NCBI GenBank assembly: GCA_964057225.1
Contig: OZ059894.1
Span: 1,674,001 to 1,738,000, forward strand
Direction: 5' to 3'
Length of the DNA stretch: 64,000 bases
Source: Auanema rhodensis
Taxonomy: Eukaryota; Nematoda; Chromadorea; Rhabditida; Rhabditidae
In this document: positions 37,558 through 50,949 of the stretch, piece by piece
How positions within the stretch are numbered: position 1 is the first letter of the stretch
Layout of the letters: each line of letters begins with the position of its first letter
Position numbers and translations under genes: made by a program
Notes under the pieces: model-generated
What the model was told of the DNA's origin: nothing
Database searches by the model: none
The model's input: only the letters and a program-made list of their open reading frames with translations

Positions 37558-40500
37558 AATCGAGGATATAAGTGTGAACTTATATCAGTTGATATCTCGG
37601 TGCATTTTTAAGCTAGCGCAAATCTGATAACACAGATCGACGCAGCTTAAAAACCCGCATCGAATGCACTATACTACATTGAGGAACGCTTAATACAAAA
37701 ATTAGTTATGATCGTTTGAAAAATGATGCATTAGTGTATGTTGAGTTTCCATGTACACTCAACATAGCTTCCAAAAACATTTTGACAAAAATTTTTTCGA
37801 AAAATTTCAGAATAATTTAGCAAAAAGTAGATGTTTTTAGATTCCTTTTTTCAAGGCAAAGACGATGGACAATGTTATTCAACGAAAAAATTAATTCTTC
37901 AGGGTGAAAATCGAGGATATAAGTGTGAACTTATATCAGTTGATATCTCGGTGCATTTTTAAGCTAGCGCAAATCTGATAACACAGATCGACGCAGCTTG
38001 AAAATCCGCATCGAATGCACTATACTACATTGAGGAACGCTTAATACAAAAATTAGTTATGATCGTTTGAAAAATGATGCATTAGTGTATGTTGAGTTTC
38101 CATGTACACTCAACATTGCTTCCAAAAACATTTTGACAAAAATTTTTTCGAAAAATTTCAAAATATTTTAGCAAAAAGTAGATGTTTTTAGATTCCTTTT
38201 TTCAAGGCAAAGACGATGGACAATGTTATTCAACGAAAAAATTAATTCTTCAGGGTGAAAATCGAGGATATAAGTGTGAACTTATATCAGTTGATATCTC
38301 GGTGCATTTTTAAGCTAGCGCAAATCTGATAACACAGATCGACGCAGCTTACAAATCCGCATCGAATGCACTATACTTCATTGAGGAACGCTTAATACAA
38401 AAATTAGTTATGATCGTTTGAAAAATGATGCATTAGTGTATGTTGAGTTTCCATGTACACTCAACATAGCTTCCAAAAACATTTTGACAAAAATTTTTTC
38501 GAGAAATTTCAAAATAATTTAGCAAAAAGTAGATGTTTTTAGATTCCTTTTTTCAAGGCAAAGACGATGGACAATGTTATTCAACGAAAAAATTAATTCT
38601 TCAGGGTGAAAATCGAGGATATAAGTGTGAACTTATATCAGTTGATATCTCGGTGCATTTTTAAGCTAGCGCAAATCTGATAACACAGATCGACGCAGCT
38701 TAAAAATCCGCATCGAATGCAGTATACTACATTGAGGAACGCTTAATACAAAAATTAGTTATGATTGTTTGAAAAATGATGCATTAGTGTATGTTGAGTT
38801 TCCATGTACACTCAACATTGCTTCCAAAAACATTTTGACAAAAATTTTTTCGAAAAATTTCAAAATAATTTAGCAGAAAGTAGATGTTTTTAGATTCCTT
38901 TTTTCAAGGCAAAGACGATGGACAATGTTATTCAACGAAAAAATTAATTCTTCAGGGTGAAAATCGAGGATATAAGTGTTAACTTATATCAGTTGATATC
39001 TCGGTGCATTTTTAAGCTAGCGCAAATCTGATAACACAGATCGACGCAGCTTGAAAATCCGCATCGAATGCACTATACTACATTGAGGAACGCTTAATAC
39101 AAAAATTAGTTATGATCGTTTGAAAAATGATGCATTAGTGTATGTTGAGTTTCCATGTACACTCAACATAGCTTCCAAAAACATTTTGACAAAAATTTTT
39201 TCGAAAAATTTCAGAATAATTTAGCAAAAAGTAGATGTTTTTAGATTCCTTTTTTCAAGGCAAAGACGATGGACAATGTTATTCAACGAAAAAATTAATT
39301 CTTCAGGGTGAAAATCGAGGATATAAGTGTGAACTTATATCAGTTGATATCTCGGTGCATTTTTAAGCTAGCGCTAATCTGATAACACAGATCGACGCAG
39401 CTTGAAAATCCGCATCTAATGCACTATACTACTTTGAGAAACGCTTAATACAAAAATTAGTTATGATCGTTTGAAAAATGATGCATTAGTGTATGTTGAG
39501 TTTCCATGTACACTCAACATAGCTTCCAAAAACATTTTGACAAAAATTTTTTCGAAAAATTTCAGAATAATTTAGCAAAAAGTAGATGTTTTTAGATTCC
39601 TTTTTTCAAGGCAAAGACGATGGACAATGTTATTCAACGAAAAAATTAATTCTTCAGGGTGAAAATCGAGGATATAAGTGTGAACTTATATCAGTTGATA
39701 TCTCGGTGCATTTTTAAGCTAGCGCAAATCTGATAACACAGATCGACGCAGCTTAAAAATCCGCATCGAATGCACTATACTACATTGAGGAACGCTTAAT
39801 ACAAAAATTAGTTATGATCGTTTGAAAAATGATGCATTAGTGTATGTTGAGTTTCCATGTACACTCAACATAGCTTCCAAAAACATTTTGACAAAAATTT
39901 TTTCGAAAAATTTCAGAATAATTTAGCAAAAAGTAGATGTTTTTAGATTCCTTTTTTCAAGGCAAAGACGATGGACAATGTTATTCAACGAAAAAATTAA
40001 TTCTTCAGGGTGAAAATCGAGGATATAAGTGTGAACTTATATCAGTTGATATCTCGGTGCATTTTTAAGCTAGCGCAAATCTGATAACACAGATCGACGC
40101 AGCTTGAAAATCCGCATCGAATGCACTATACTACATTGAGGAACGCTTAATACAAAAATTAGTTATGATCGTTTGAAAAATGATGCATTAGTGTATGTTG
40201 AGTTTCCATGTACACTCAACATTGCTTCCAAAAACATTTTGACAAAAATTTTTTCGAAAAATTTCAAAATATTTTAGCAAAAAGTAGATGTTTTTAGATT
40301 CCTTTTTTCAAGGCAAAGACGATGGACAATGTTATTCAACGAAAAAATTAATTCTTCAGGGTGAAAATCGAGGATATAAGTGTGAACTTATATCAGTTGA
40401 TATCTCGGTGCATTTTTAAGCTAGCGCAAATCTGATAACACAGATCGACGCAGCTTACAAATCCGCATCGAATGCACTATACTTCATTGAGGAACGCTTA

Positions 40501-41769
40501 ATACAAAAATTAGTTATGATCGTTTGAAAAATGATGCATTAGTGTATGTTGAGTTTCCATGTACACTCAACATAGCTTCCAAAAACATTTTGACAAAAAT
40601 TTTTTCGAGAAATTTCAAAATAATTTAGCAAAAAGTAGATGTTTTTAGATTCCTTTTTTCAAGGCAAAGACGATGGACAATGTTATTCAACGAAAAAATT
40701 AATTCTTCAGGGTGAAAATCGAGGATATAAGTGTGAACTTATATCAGTTGATATCTCGGTGCATTTTTAAGCTAGCGCAAATCTGATAACACAGATCGAC
40801 GCAGCTTAAAAATCCGCATCGAATGCAGTATACTACATTGAGGAACGCTTAATACAAAAATTAGTTATGATTGTTTGAAAAATGATGCATTAGTGTATGT
40901 TGAGTTTCCATGTACACTCAACATTGCTTCCAAAAACATTTTGACAAAAATTTTTTCGAAAAATTTCAAAATAATTTAGCAGAAAGTAGATGTTTTTAGA
41001 TTCCTTTTTTCAAGGCAAAGACGATGGACAATGTTATTCAACGAAAAAATTAATTCTTCAGGGTGAAAATCGAGGATATAAGTGTTAACTTATATCAGTT
41101 GATATCTCGGTGCATTTTTAAGCTAGCGCAAATCTGATAACACAGATCGACGCAGCTTGAAAATCCGCATCGAATGCACTATACTACATTGAGGAACGCT
41201 TAATACAAAAATTAGTTATGATCGTTTGAAAAATGATGCATTAGTGTATGTTGAGTTTCCATGTACACTCAACATAGCTTCCAAAAACATTTTGACAAAA
41301 ATTTTTTCGAAAAATTTCAGAATAATTTAGCAAAAAGTAGATGTTTTTAGATTCCTTTTTTCAAGGCAAAGACGATGGACAATGTTATTCAACGAAAAAA
41401 TTAATTCTTCAGGGTGAAAATCGAGGATATAAGTGTGAACTTATATCAGTTGATATCTCGGTGCATTTTTAAGCTAGCGCTAATCTGATAACACAGATCG
41501 ACGCAGCTTGAAAATCCGCATCTAATGCACTATACTACTTTGAGAAACGCTTAATACAAAAATTAGTTATGATCGTTTGAAAAATGATGCATTAGTGTAT
41601 GTTGAGTTTCCATGTACACTCAACATAGCTTCCAAAAACATTTTGACAAAAATTTTTTCGAAAAATTTCAAAATAATTTAGCAAAAAGTAGATGTTTTTA
41701 GATTCCTTTTTTCAAGGCAAACACGATGGACAATGTTATTCAACGAAAAAATTAATTCTTCAGGGTGAA
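37558..41769. repeat. Hexamer higher-order repeat, two tandem copies of 2106 bp
   Basis: M108-M113 (37558-39663) and M114-M119 (39664-41769) correspond unit by unit: A92/G253 unit; CATTGC with AATATTTTAG; CAGCTTACAAATCC with CGAGAAATTT; GCAGTATACTAC with ATGATTGTTTG; GTTAAC type D; GCGCTAATC with CATCTAATGC. I noticed only two differences: AAAACCCGC in M108 against AAAATCCGC in M114, and the 3' half of the last unit, where M113 has G253 and M119 has A253 with CAAACACG (C304). High similarity across 2.1 kb indicates recent duplication. Confidence 0.8.
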
Positions 41770-42822
41770 AATCGAGGATATAAGTGTGAACTTATATCAG
41801 TTGATATCTCGGTGCATTTTTAAGCTAGCGCAAATCTGATAACACAGATCGACGCAGCTTAAAAATCCGCATCGAATGCACTATACTTCATTGAGGAACG
41901 CTTAATACAAAAATTAGTTATGATCGTTTGAAAAATGATGCATTAGTGTATGTTGAGTTTCCATGTACACTCAACATTGCTTCCAAAAACATTTTGACAA
42001 AAATTTTTTCGAAAAATTTCAAAATAATTTAGCAAAAAGTAGATGTTTTTAGATTCCTTTTTTCAAGGCAAACACGATGGACAATGTTATTCAACGAAAA
42101 AATTAATTCTTCAGGGTGAAAATCGAGGATATAAGTGTGAACTTATATCAGTTGATATCTCGGTGCATTTTTAAGCTAGCGCAAATCTGATAACACAGAT
42201 CGACGCAGCTTAAAAATCCGCATCGAATGCACTATACTTCATTGAGGAACGCTTAATACAAAAATTAGTTATGATCGTTTGAAAAATGATGCATTAGTGT
42301 ATGTTGAGTTTCCATGTACACTCAACATAGCTTCCAAAAACATTTTGACAAAAATTTTTTCGAAAAATTTCAAAATAATTTAGCAAAAAGTAGATGTTTT
42401 TAGATTCCTTTTTTCAAGGCAAAGACGATGGACAATGTTATTCAACGAAAAAATTAATTCTTCAGGGTGAAAATCGAGGATATAAGTGTGAACTTATATC
42501 AGTTGATATCTCGGTGCATTTTTAAGCTAGCGCAAATCTGATAACACAGATCGACGCAGCTTAAAAATCCGCATCGAATGCACTATACTACATTGAGGAA
42601 CGCTTAATACAAAAATTAGTTATGATCGTTTGAAAAATGATGCATTAGTGTATGTTGAGTTTCCATGTACACTCAACATTGCTTCCAAAAACATTTTGAC
42701 AAAAATTTTTTCGAAAAATTTCAAAATAATTTAGCAGAAAGTAGATGTTTTTAGATTCCTTTTTTCAAGGCAAAGACGATGGACAATGTTATTCAACGAA
42801 AAAATTAATTCTTCAGGGAGAA
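41770..42822. repeat. M120-M122, type order B-B-C
   Basis: M120 and M121 are adjacent type B units (A92, ACTTCATTGAGG). They differ at T209 and C304 (CAAACACG) in M120 against A209 and G304 in M121. M122 is type C ending GGGAGAA and leads into the tetramer repeat. Confidence 0.5.
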
Positions 42823-45630
42823 AATCGAGGATATAAGTGTTAACTTATATCAGTTGATATCTCGGTGCATTTTTAAGCTAGCGCAAATCTGATAACACAG
42901 ATCGACGCAGCTTGAAAATCCGCATCGAATGCACTATACTACATTGAGGAACGCTTAATACAAAAATTAGTTATGATCGTTTGAAAAATGATGCATTAGT
43001 GTATGTTGAGTTTCCATGTACACTCAACATAGCTTCCAAAAACATTTTGACAAAAATTTTTTCGAAAAATTTCAGAATAATTTAGCAAAAAGTAGATGTT
43101 TTTAGATTCCTTTTTTCAAGGCAAAGACGATGGACAATGTTATTCAACGAAAAAATTAATTCTTCAGGGTGAAAATCGAGGATATAAGTGTGAACTTATA
43201 TCAGTTGATATCTCGGTGCATTTTTAAGCTAGCGCAAATCTGATAACACAGATCGACGCAGCTTGAAATTCCGCATCGAATGCACTATACTACATTGAGG
43301 AACGCTTAATACAAAAATTAGTTATGATCGTTTGAAAAATGATGCATTAGTGTATGTTGAGTTTCCATGTACACTCAACATAGCTTCCAAAAACATTTTG
43401 ACAAAAATTTTTTCGAAAAATTTCAGAATAATTTAGCAAAAAGTAGATGTTTTTAGATTCCTTTTTTCAAGGCAAAGACGATGGACAATGTTATTCAACG
43501 AAAAAATTAATTCTTCAGGGTGAAAATCGAGGATATAAGTGTGAACTTATATCAGTTGATATCTCGGTGCATTTTTAAGCTAGCGCTAATCTGATAACAC
43601 AGATCGACGCAGCTTGAAAATCCGCATCTAATGCACTATACTACTTTGAAAAACGCTTAATACAAAAATTAGTTATGATCGTTTGAAAAATGATGCATTA
43701 GTGTATGTTGAGTTTCCATGTACACTCAACATTGCTTCCAAAAACATTTTGACAAAAATTTTTTCGAAAAATTTCAAAATAATTTAGCAAAAAGTAGATG
43801 TTTTTAGATTCCTTTTTTCAAGGCAAACACGATGGACAATGTTATTCAACGAAAAAATTAATTCTTCAGGGTGAAAATCGAGGATATAAGTGTGAACTTA
43901 TATCAGTTGATATCTCGGTGCATTTTTAAGCTAGCGCAAATCTGATAACACAGATCGACGCAGCTTAAAAATCCGCATCGAATGCACTATACTTCATTGA
44001 GGAACGCTTAATACAAAAATTAGTTATGATCGTTTGAAAAATGATGCATTAGTGTATGTTGAGTTTCCATGTACACTCAACATAGCTTCCAAAAACATTT
44101 TGACAAAAATTTTTTCGAAAAATTTCAAAATAATTTAGCAAAAAGTAGATGTTTTTAGATTCCTTTTTTCAAGGCAAAGACGATGGACAATGTTATTCAA
44201 CGAAAAAATTAATTCTTCAGGGAGAAAATCGAGGATATAAGTGTTAACTTATATCAGTTGATATCTCGGTGCATTTTTAAGCTAGCGCAAATCTGATAAC
44301 ACAGATCGACGCAGCTTGAAAATCCGCATCGAATGCACTATACTACATTGAGGAACGCTTAATACAAAAATTAGTTATGATCGTTTGAAAAATGATGCAT
44401 TAGTGTATGTTGAGTTTCCATGTACACTCAACATAGCTTCCAAAAACATTTTGACAAAAATTTTTTCGAAAAATTTCAGAATAATTTAGCAAAAAGTAGA
44501 TGTTTTTAGATTCCTTTTTTCAAGGCAAAGACGATGGACAATGTTATTCAACGAAAAAATTAATTCTTCAGGGTGAAAATCGAGGATATAAGTGTGAACT
44601 TATATCAGTTGATATCTCGGTGCATTTTTAAGCTAGCGCAAATCTGATAACACAGATCGACGCAGCTTGAAATTCCGCATCGAATGCACTATACTACATT
44701 GAGGAACGCTTAATACAAAAATTAGTTATGATCGTTTGAAAAATGATGCATTAGTGTATGTTGAGTTTCCATGTACACTCAACATAGCTTCCAAAAACAT
44801 TTTGACAAAAATTTTTTCGAAAAATTTCAGAATAATTTAGCAAAAAGTAGATGTTTTTAGATTCCTTTTTTCAAGGCAAAGACGATGGACAATGTTATTC
44901 AACGAAAAAATTAATTCTTCAGGGTGAAAATCGAGGATATAAGTGTGAACTTATATCAGTTGATATCTCGGTGCATTTTTAAGCTAGCGCTAATCTGATA
45001 ACACAGATCGACGCAGCTTGAAAATCCGCATCTAATGCACTATACTACTTTGAGAAACGCTTAATACAAAAATTAGTTATGATCGTTTGAAAAATGATGC
45101 ATTAGTGTATGTTGAGTTTCCATGTACACTCAACATTGCTTCCAAAAACATTTTGACAAAAATTTTTTCGAAAAATTTCAAAATAATTTAGCAAAAAGTA
45201 GATGTTTTTAGATTCCTTTTTTCAAGGCAAACACGATGGACAATGTTATTCAACGAAAAAATTAATTCTTCAGGGTGAAAATCGAGGATATAAGTGTGAA
45301 CTTATATCAGTTGATATCTCGGTGCATTTTTAAGCTAGCGCAAATCTGATAACACAGATCGACGCAGCTTAAAAATCCGCATCGAATGCACTATACTTCA
45401 TTGAGGAACGCTTAATACAAAAATTAGTTATGATCGTTTGAAAAATGATGCATTAGTGTATGTTGAGTTTCCATGTACACTCAACATAGCTTCCAAAAAC
45501 ATTTTGACAAAAATTTTTTCGAAAAATTTCAAAATAATTTAGCAAAAAGTAGATGTTTTTAGATTCCTTTTTTCAAGGCAAAGACGATGGACAATGTTAT
45601 TCAACGAAAAAATTAATTCTTCAGGGTGAA
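42823..45630. repeat. Tetramer higher-order repeat, two tandem copies of 1404 bp
   Basis: M123-M126 (42823-44226) and M127-M130 (44227-45630) share the order D (GTTAAC), E (GAAATTCC), A (GCGCTAATC, CATCTAATGC, CAAACACG), B (ACTTCATTGAGG). M125 has the private CTTTGAAAAACGC. M126 ends GGGAGAA and is followed at once by D, whereas M130 is followed by a type C unit (M131); the copies therefore differ by loss or gain of C. M131-M133 repeat C-D-E again, with a private AAACTTTTTT in M133 at about 46564. Confidence 0.7.
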
Positions 45631-46683
45631 AATCGAGGATATAAGTGTGAACTTATATCAGTTGATATCTCGGTGCATTTTTAAGCTAGCGCAAATCTGA
45701 TAACACAGATCGACGCAGCTTAAAAATCCGCATCGAATGCACTATACTACATTGAGGAACGCTTAATACAAAAATTAGTTATGATCGTTTGAAAAATGAT
45801 GCATTAGTGTATGTTGAGTTTCCATGTACACTCAACATTGCTTCCAAAAACATTTTGACAAAAATTTTTTCGAAAAATTTCAAAATAATTTAGCAGAAAG
45901 TAGATGTTTTTAGATTCCTTTTTTCAAGGCAAAGACGATGGACAATGTTATTCAACGAAAAAATTAATTCTTCAGGGAGAAAATCGAGGATATAAGTGTT
46001 AACTTATATCAGTTGATATCTCGGTGCATTTTTAAGCTAGCGCAAATCTGATAACACAGATCGACGCAGCTTGAAAATCCGCATCGAATGCACTATACTA
46101 CATTGAGGAACGCTTAATACAAAAATTAGTTATGATCGTTTGAAAAATGATGCATTAGTGTATGTTGAGTTTCCATGTACACTCAACATAGCTTCCAAAA
46201 ACATTTTGACAAAAATTTTTTCGAAAAATTTCAGAATAATTTAGCAAAAAGTAGATGTTTTTAGATTCCTTTTTTCAAGGCAAAGACGATGGACAATGTT
46301 ATTCAACGAAAAAATTAATTCTTCAGGGTGAAAATCGAGGATATAAGTGTGAACTTATATCAGTTGATATCTCGGTGCATTTTTAAGCTAGCGCAAATCT
46401 GATAACACAGATCGACGCAGCTTGAAATTCCGCATCGAATGCACTATACTACATTGAGGAACGCTTAATACAAAAATTAGTTATGATCGTTTGAAAAATG
46501 ATGCATTAGTGTATGTTGAGTTTCCATGTACACTCAACATAGCTTCCAAAAACATTTTGACAAAACTTTTTTCGAAAAATTTCAGAATAATTTAGCAAAA
46601 AGTAGATGTTTTTAGATTCCTTTTTTCAAGGCAAAGACGATGGACAATGTTATTCAACGAAAAAATTAATTCTTCAGGGTGAA

Positions 46684-48087
46684 AATCGAGGATATAAGTG
46701 TGAACTTATATCAGTTGATATCTCGGTGCATTTTTAAGCTAGCGCAAATCTGATAACACAGATCGACGCAGCTTGAAATTCCGCATCGAATGCACTATAC
46801 TACTTTGAGAAACGCTCAATACAAAAATTAGTTATGATCGTTTGAAAAATGATGCATTAGTGTATGTTGAGTTTCCATGTACACTCAACATAGCTTCCAA
46901 AAACATTTTGACAAAAATTTTTTCGAAAAATTTCAAAATAATTTAGCAAAAAGTAGATGTTTTTAGATTCCTTTTTTCAAGGCAAAGACGATGGACAATG
47001 TTATTCAACGAAAAAATTAATTCTTCAGGGTGAAAATCGAGGATATAAGTGTGAACTTATATCAGTTGATATCTCGGTGCATTTTTAAGCTAGCGCAAAT
47101 CTGATAACACAGATCGACGCAGCTTGAAAATCCGCATCGAATGCACTATACTACTTTGAGAAACGCTTAATACAAAAATTAGTTATGATCGTTTGAAAAA
47201 TGATGCATTAGTGTATGTTGAGTTTCCATGTACACTCAACATAGCTTCCAAAAACATTTTGACAAAAATTTTTTCGAAAAATTTCAAAATAGTTTAGCAA
47301 AAAGTAGATGTTTTTAGATTCCTTTTTTCAAGGCAAAGACGATGGACAATGTTATTCAACGAAAAAATTAATTCTTCAGGGTGAAAATCGAGGATATAAG
47401 TGTGAACTTATATCAGTTGATATCTCGGTGCATTTTTAAGCTAGCGCAAATCTGATAACACAGATCGACGCAGCTTGAAATTCCGCATCGAATGCACTAT
47501 ACTACTTTGAGAAACGCTCAATACAAAAATTAGTTATGATCGTTTGAAAAATGATGCATTAGTGTATGTTGAGTTTCCATGTACACTCAACATAGCTTCC
47601 AAAAACATTTTGACAAAAATTTTTTCGAAAAATTTCAAAATAATTTAGCAAAAAGTAGATGTTTTTAGATTCCTTTTTTCAAGGCAAAGACGATGGACAA
47701 TGTTATTCAACGAAAAAATTAATTCTTCAGGGTGAAAATCGAGGATATAAGTGTGAACTTATATCAGTTGATATCTCGGTGCATTTTTAAGCTAGCGCAA
47801 ATCTGATAACACAGATCGACGCAGCTTGAAAATCCGCATCGAATGCACTATACTACTTTGAGAAACGCTTAATACAAAAATTAGTTATGATCGTTTGAAA
47901 AATGATGCATTAGTGTATGTTGAGTTTCCATGTACACTCAACATAGCTTCCAAAAACATTTTGACAAAAATTTTTTCGAAAAATTTCAAAATAGTTTAGC
48001 AAAAAGTAGATGTTTTTAGATTCCTTTTTTCAAGGCAAAGACGATGGACAATGTTATTCAACGAAAAAATTAATTCTTCAGGGTGAA
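46684..48087. repeat. Dimer higher-order repeat, two copies of 702 bp (E-G)
   Basis: M134-M135 and M136-M137 alternate GAAATTCC with GCTCAATAC (T96, C134) and ATAGTTTAGC (G258). No difference noticed between copies at diagnostic sites. Confidence 0.7.
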
Positions 48088-50544
48088 AATCGAGGATATA
48101 AGTGTGAACTTATATCAGTTGATATCTCGGTGCATTTTTAAGCTAGCGCAAATCTGATAACACAGATCGACGCAGCTTAAAAATCCGCATCGAATGCACT
48201 ATACTACATTGAGGAACGCTTAATACAAAAATTAGTTATGATCGTTTGAAAAATGATGCATTAGTGTATGTTGAGTTTCCATGTACACTCAACATTGCTT
48301 CCAAAAACATTTTGACAAAAATTTTTTCGAAAAATTTCAAAATAATTTAGCAGAAAGTAGATGTTTTTAGATTCCTTTTTTCAAGGCAAAGACGATGGAC
48401 AATGTTATTCAACGAAAAAATTAATTCTTCAGGGTGAAAATCGAGGATATAAGTGTTAACTTATATCAGTTGATATCTCGGTGCATTTTTAAGCTAGCGC
48501 AAATCTGATAACACAGATCGACGCAGCTTGAAAATCCGCATCGAATGCACTATACTACATTGAGGAACGCTTAATACAAAAATTAGTTATGATCGTTTGA
48601 AAAATGATGCATTAGTGTATGTTGAGTTTCCATGTACACTCAACATAGCTTCCAAAAACATTTTGACAAAAATTTTTTCGAAAAATTTCAGAATAATTTA
48701 GCGAAAAGTAGATGTTTTTAGATTCCTTTTTTCAAGGCAAAGACGATGGACAATGTTATTCAACGAAAAAATTAATTCTTCAGGGTGAAAATCGAGGATA
48801 TAAGTGTGAACTTATATCAGTTGATATCTCGGTGCATTTTTAAGCTAGCGCAAATCTGATAACACAGATCGACGCAGCTTGAAAATCCGCATCGAATGCA
48901 TTATACTACTTTGAGAAACGCTTAATACAAAAATTAGTTATGATCGTTTGAAAAATGATGCATTAGTGTATGTTGAGTTTCCATGTACACTCAACATAGC
49001 TTCCAAAAACATTTTGACAAAAATTTTTTCGAAAAATTTCAAAATAATTTAGCAAAAAGTAGATGTTTTTAGATTCCTTTTTTCAAGGCAAAGACGATGG
49101 ACAATGTTATTCAACGAAAAAATTAATTCTTCAGGGTGAAAATCGAGGATATAAGTGTGAACTTATATCAGTTGATATCTCGGTGCATTTTTAAGCTAGC
49201 GCAAATCTGATAACACAGATCGACGCAGCTTGAAAATCCGCATCGAATGCACTATACTACTTTGAGAAACGCTTAATACAAAAATTAGTTATGATCGTTT
49301 GAAAAATGATGCATTAGTGTATGTTGAGTTTCCATGTACACTCAACATAGCTTCCAAAAACATTTTGACAAAAATTTTTTCGAAAAATTTCAAAATAGTT
49401 TAGCAAAAAGTAGATGTTTTTAGATTCCTTTTTTCAAGGCAAAGACGATGGACAATGTTATTCAACGAAAAAATTAATTCTTCAGGGTGAAAATCGAGGA
49501 TATAAGTGTGAACTTATATCAGTTGATATCTCGGTGCATTTTTAAGCTAGCGCAAATCTGATAACACAGATCGACGCAGCTTAAAAATCCGCATCGAATG
49601 CACTATACTACATTGAGGAACGCTTAATACAAAAATTAGTTATGATCGTTTGAAAAATGATGCATTAGTGTATGTTGAGTTTCCATGTACACTCAACATT
49701 GCTTCCAAAAACATTTTGACAAAAATTTTTTCGAAAAATTTCAAAATAATTTAGCAGAAAGTAGATGTTTTTAGATTCCTTTTTTCAAGGCAAAGACGAT
49801 GGACAATGTTATTCAACGAAAAAATTAATTCTTCAGGGTGAAAATCGAGGATATAAGTGTTAACTTATATCAGTTGATATCTCGGTGCATTTTTAAGCTA
49901 GCGCAAATCTGATAACACAGATCGACGCAGCTTGAAAATCCGCATCGAATGCACTATACTACATTGAGGAACGCTTAATACAAAAATTAGTTATGATCGT
50001 TTGAAAAATGATGCATTAGTGTATGTTGAGTTTCCATGTACACTCAACATAGCTTCCAAAAACATTTTGACAAAAATTTTTTCGAAAAATTTCAGAATAA
50101 TTTAGCAAAAAGTAGATGTTTTTAGATTCCTTTTTTCAAGGCAAAGACGATGGACAATGTTATTCAACGAAAAAATTAATTCTTCAGGGTGAAAATCGAG
50201 GATATAAGTGTGAACTTATATCAGTTGATATCTCGGTGCATTTTTAAGCTAGCGCAAATCTGATAACACAGATCGACGCAGCTTAAAAATCCGCATCGAA
50301 TGCACTACACTACATTGAGGAACGCTTGATACAAAAATTAGTTATGATCGTTTGAAAAATGATGCATTAGTGTATGTTGAGTTTCCATGTACACTCAACA
50401 TTGCTTCCAAAAACATTTTGACAAAAATTTTTTCGAAAAATTTCAAAATAATTTAGCAAAAAGTAGATGTTTTTAGATTCCTTTTTTCAAGGCAAAGACG
50501 ATGGACAATGTTATTCAACGAAAAAATTAATTCTTCAGGGTGAA
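48088..50544. repeat. M138-M144, offset-4 relation
   Basis: M137-M139 (G-C-D) correspond to M141-M143 four units on (1404 bp). M139 has the private TAGCGAAAAG and M140 GCATTATACTAC. M144 (50194-50544) is the first type F unit of the window: CACTACAC (C115) with GCTTGATAC (G135). Confidence 0.55.
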
Positions 50545-50949
50545 AATCGAGGATATAAGTGTTAACTTATATCAGTTGATATCTCGGTGCATTTTTAAGC
50601 TAGCGCAAATCTGTGTTAACTTATATCAGTTGATATCTCGGTGCATTTTTAAGCTAGCGCAAATCTGATAACACAGATCGACGCAGCTTGAAAATCCGCA
50701 TCGAATGCACTATACTACATTGAGGAACGCTTAATACAAAAATTAGTTATGATCGTTTGAAAAATGATGCATTAGTGTATGTTGAGTTTCCATGTACACT
50801 CAACATAGCTTCCAAAAACATTTTGACAAAAATTTTTTCGAAAAATTTCAGAATAATTTAGCAAAAAGTAGATGTTTTTAGATTCCTTTTTTCAAGGCAA
50901 AGACGATGGACAATGTTATTCAACGAAAAAATTAATTCTTCAGGGTGAA
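50545..50949. repeat. Aberrant 405-bp monomer (M145)
   Basis: This is the only unit in the window with an altered length. It is a type D unit (T19, G253) carrying a 54-bp internal tandem duplication. All units before it start at 1 + 351n and all after it at 55 + 351n, so it is the only net frame shift of the array across 64 kb. Confidence 0.95.
50559..50666. repeat. 54-bp internal tandem duplication (2 x 54 bp)
   Basis: Positions 50559-50612 (unit positions 15-68) are repeated at 50613-50666 with no difference noticed. The new junction reads ...CAAATCT|GTGTTAAC..., with one base (G) of ambiguity, so there is almost no microhomology. The left breakpoint falls in the 5' arm of the 8-29 hairpin and the right one in the ATCTG arm (65-69) of the inner 65-80 hairpin. 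The duplication doubles the GTTAAC, GATATC and GCTAGC sites in this unit. Confidence 0.95.
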
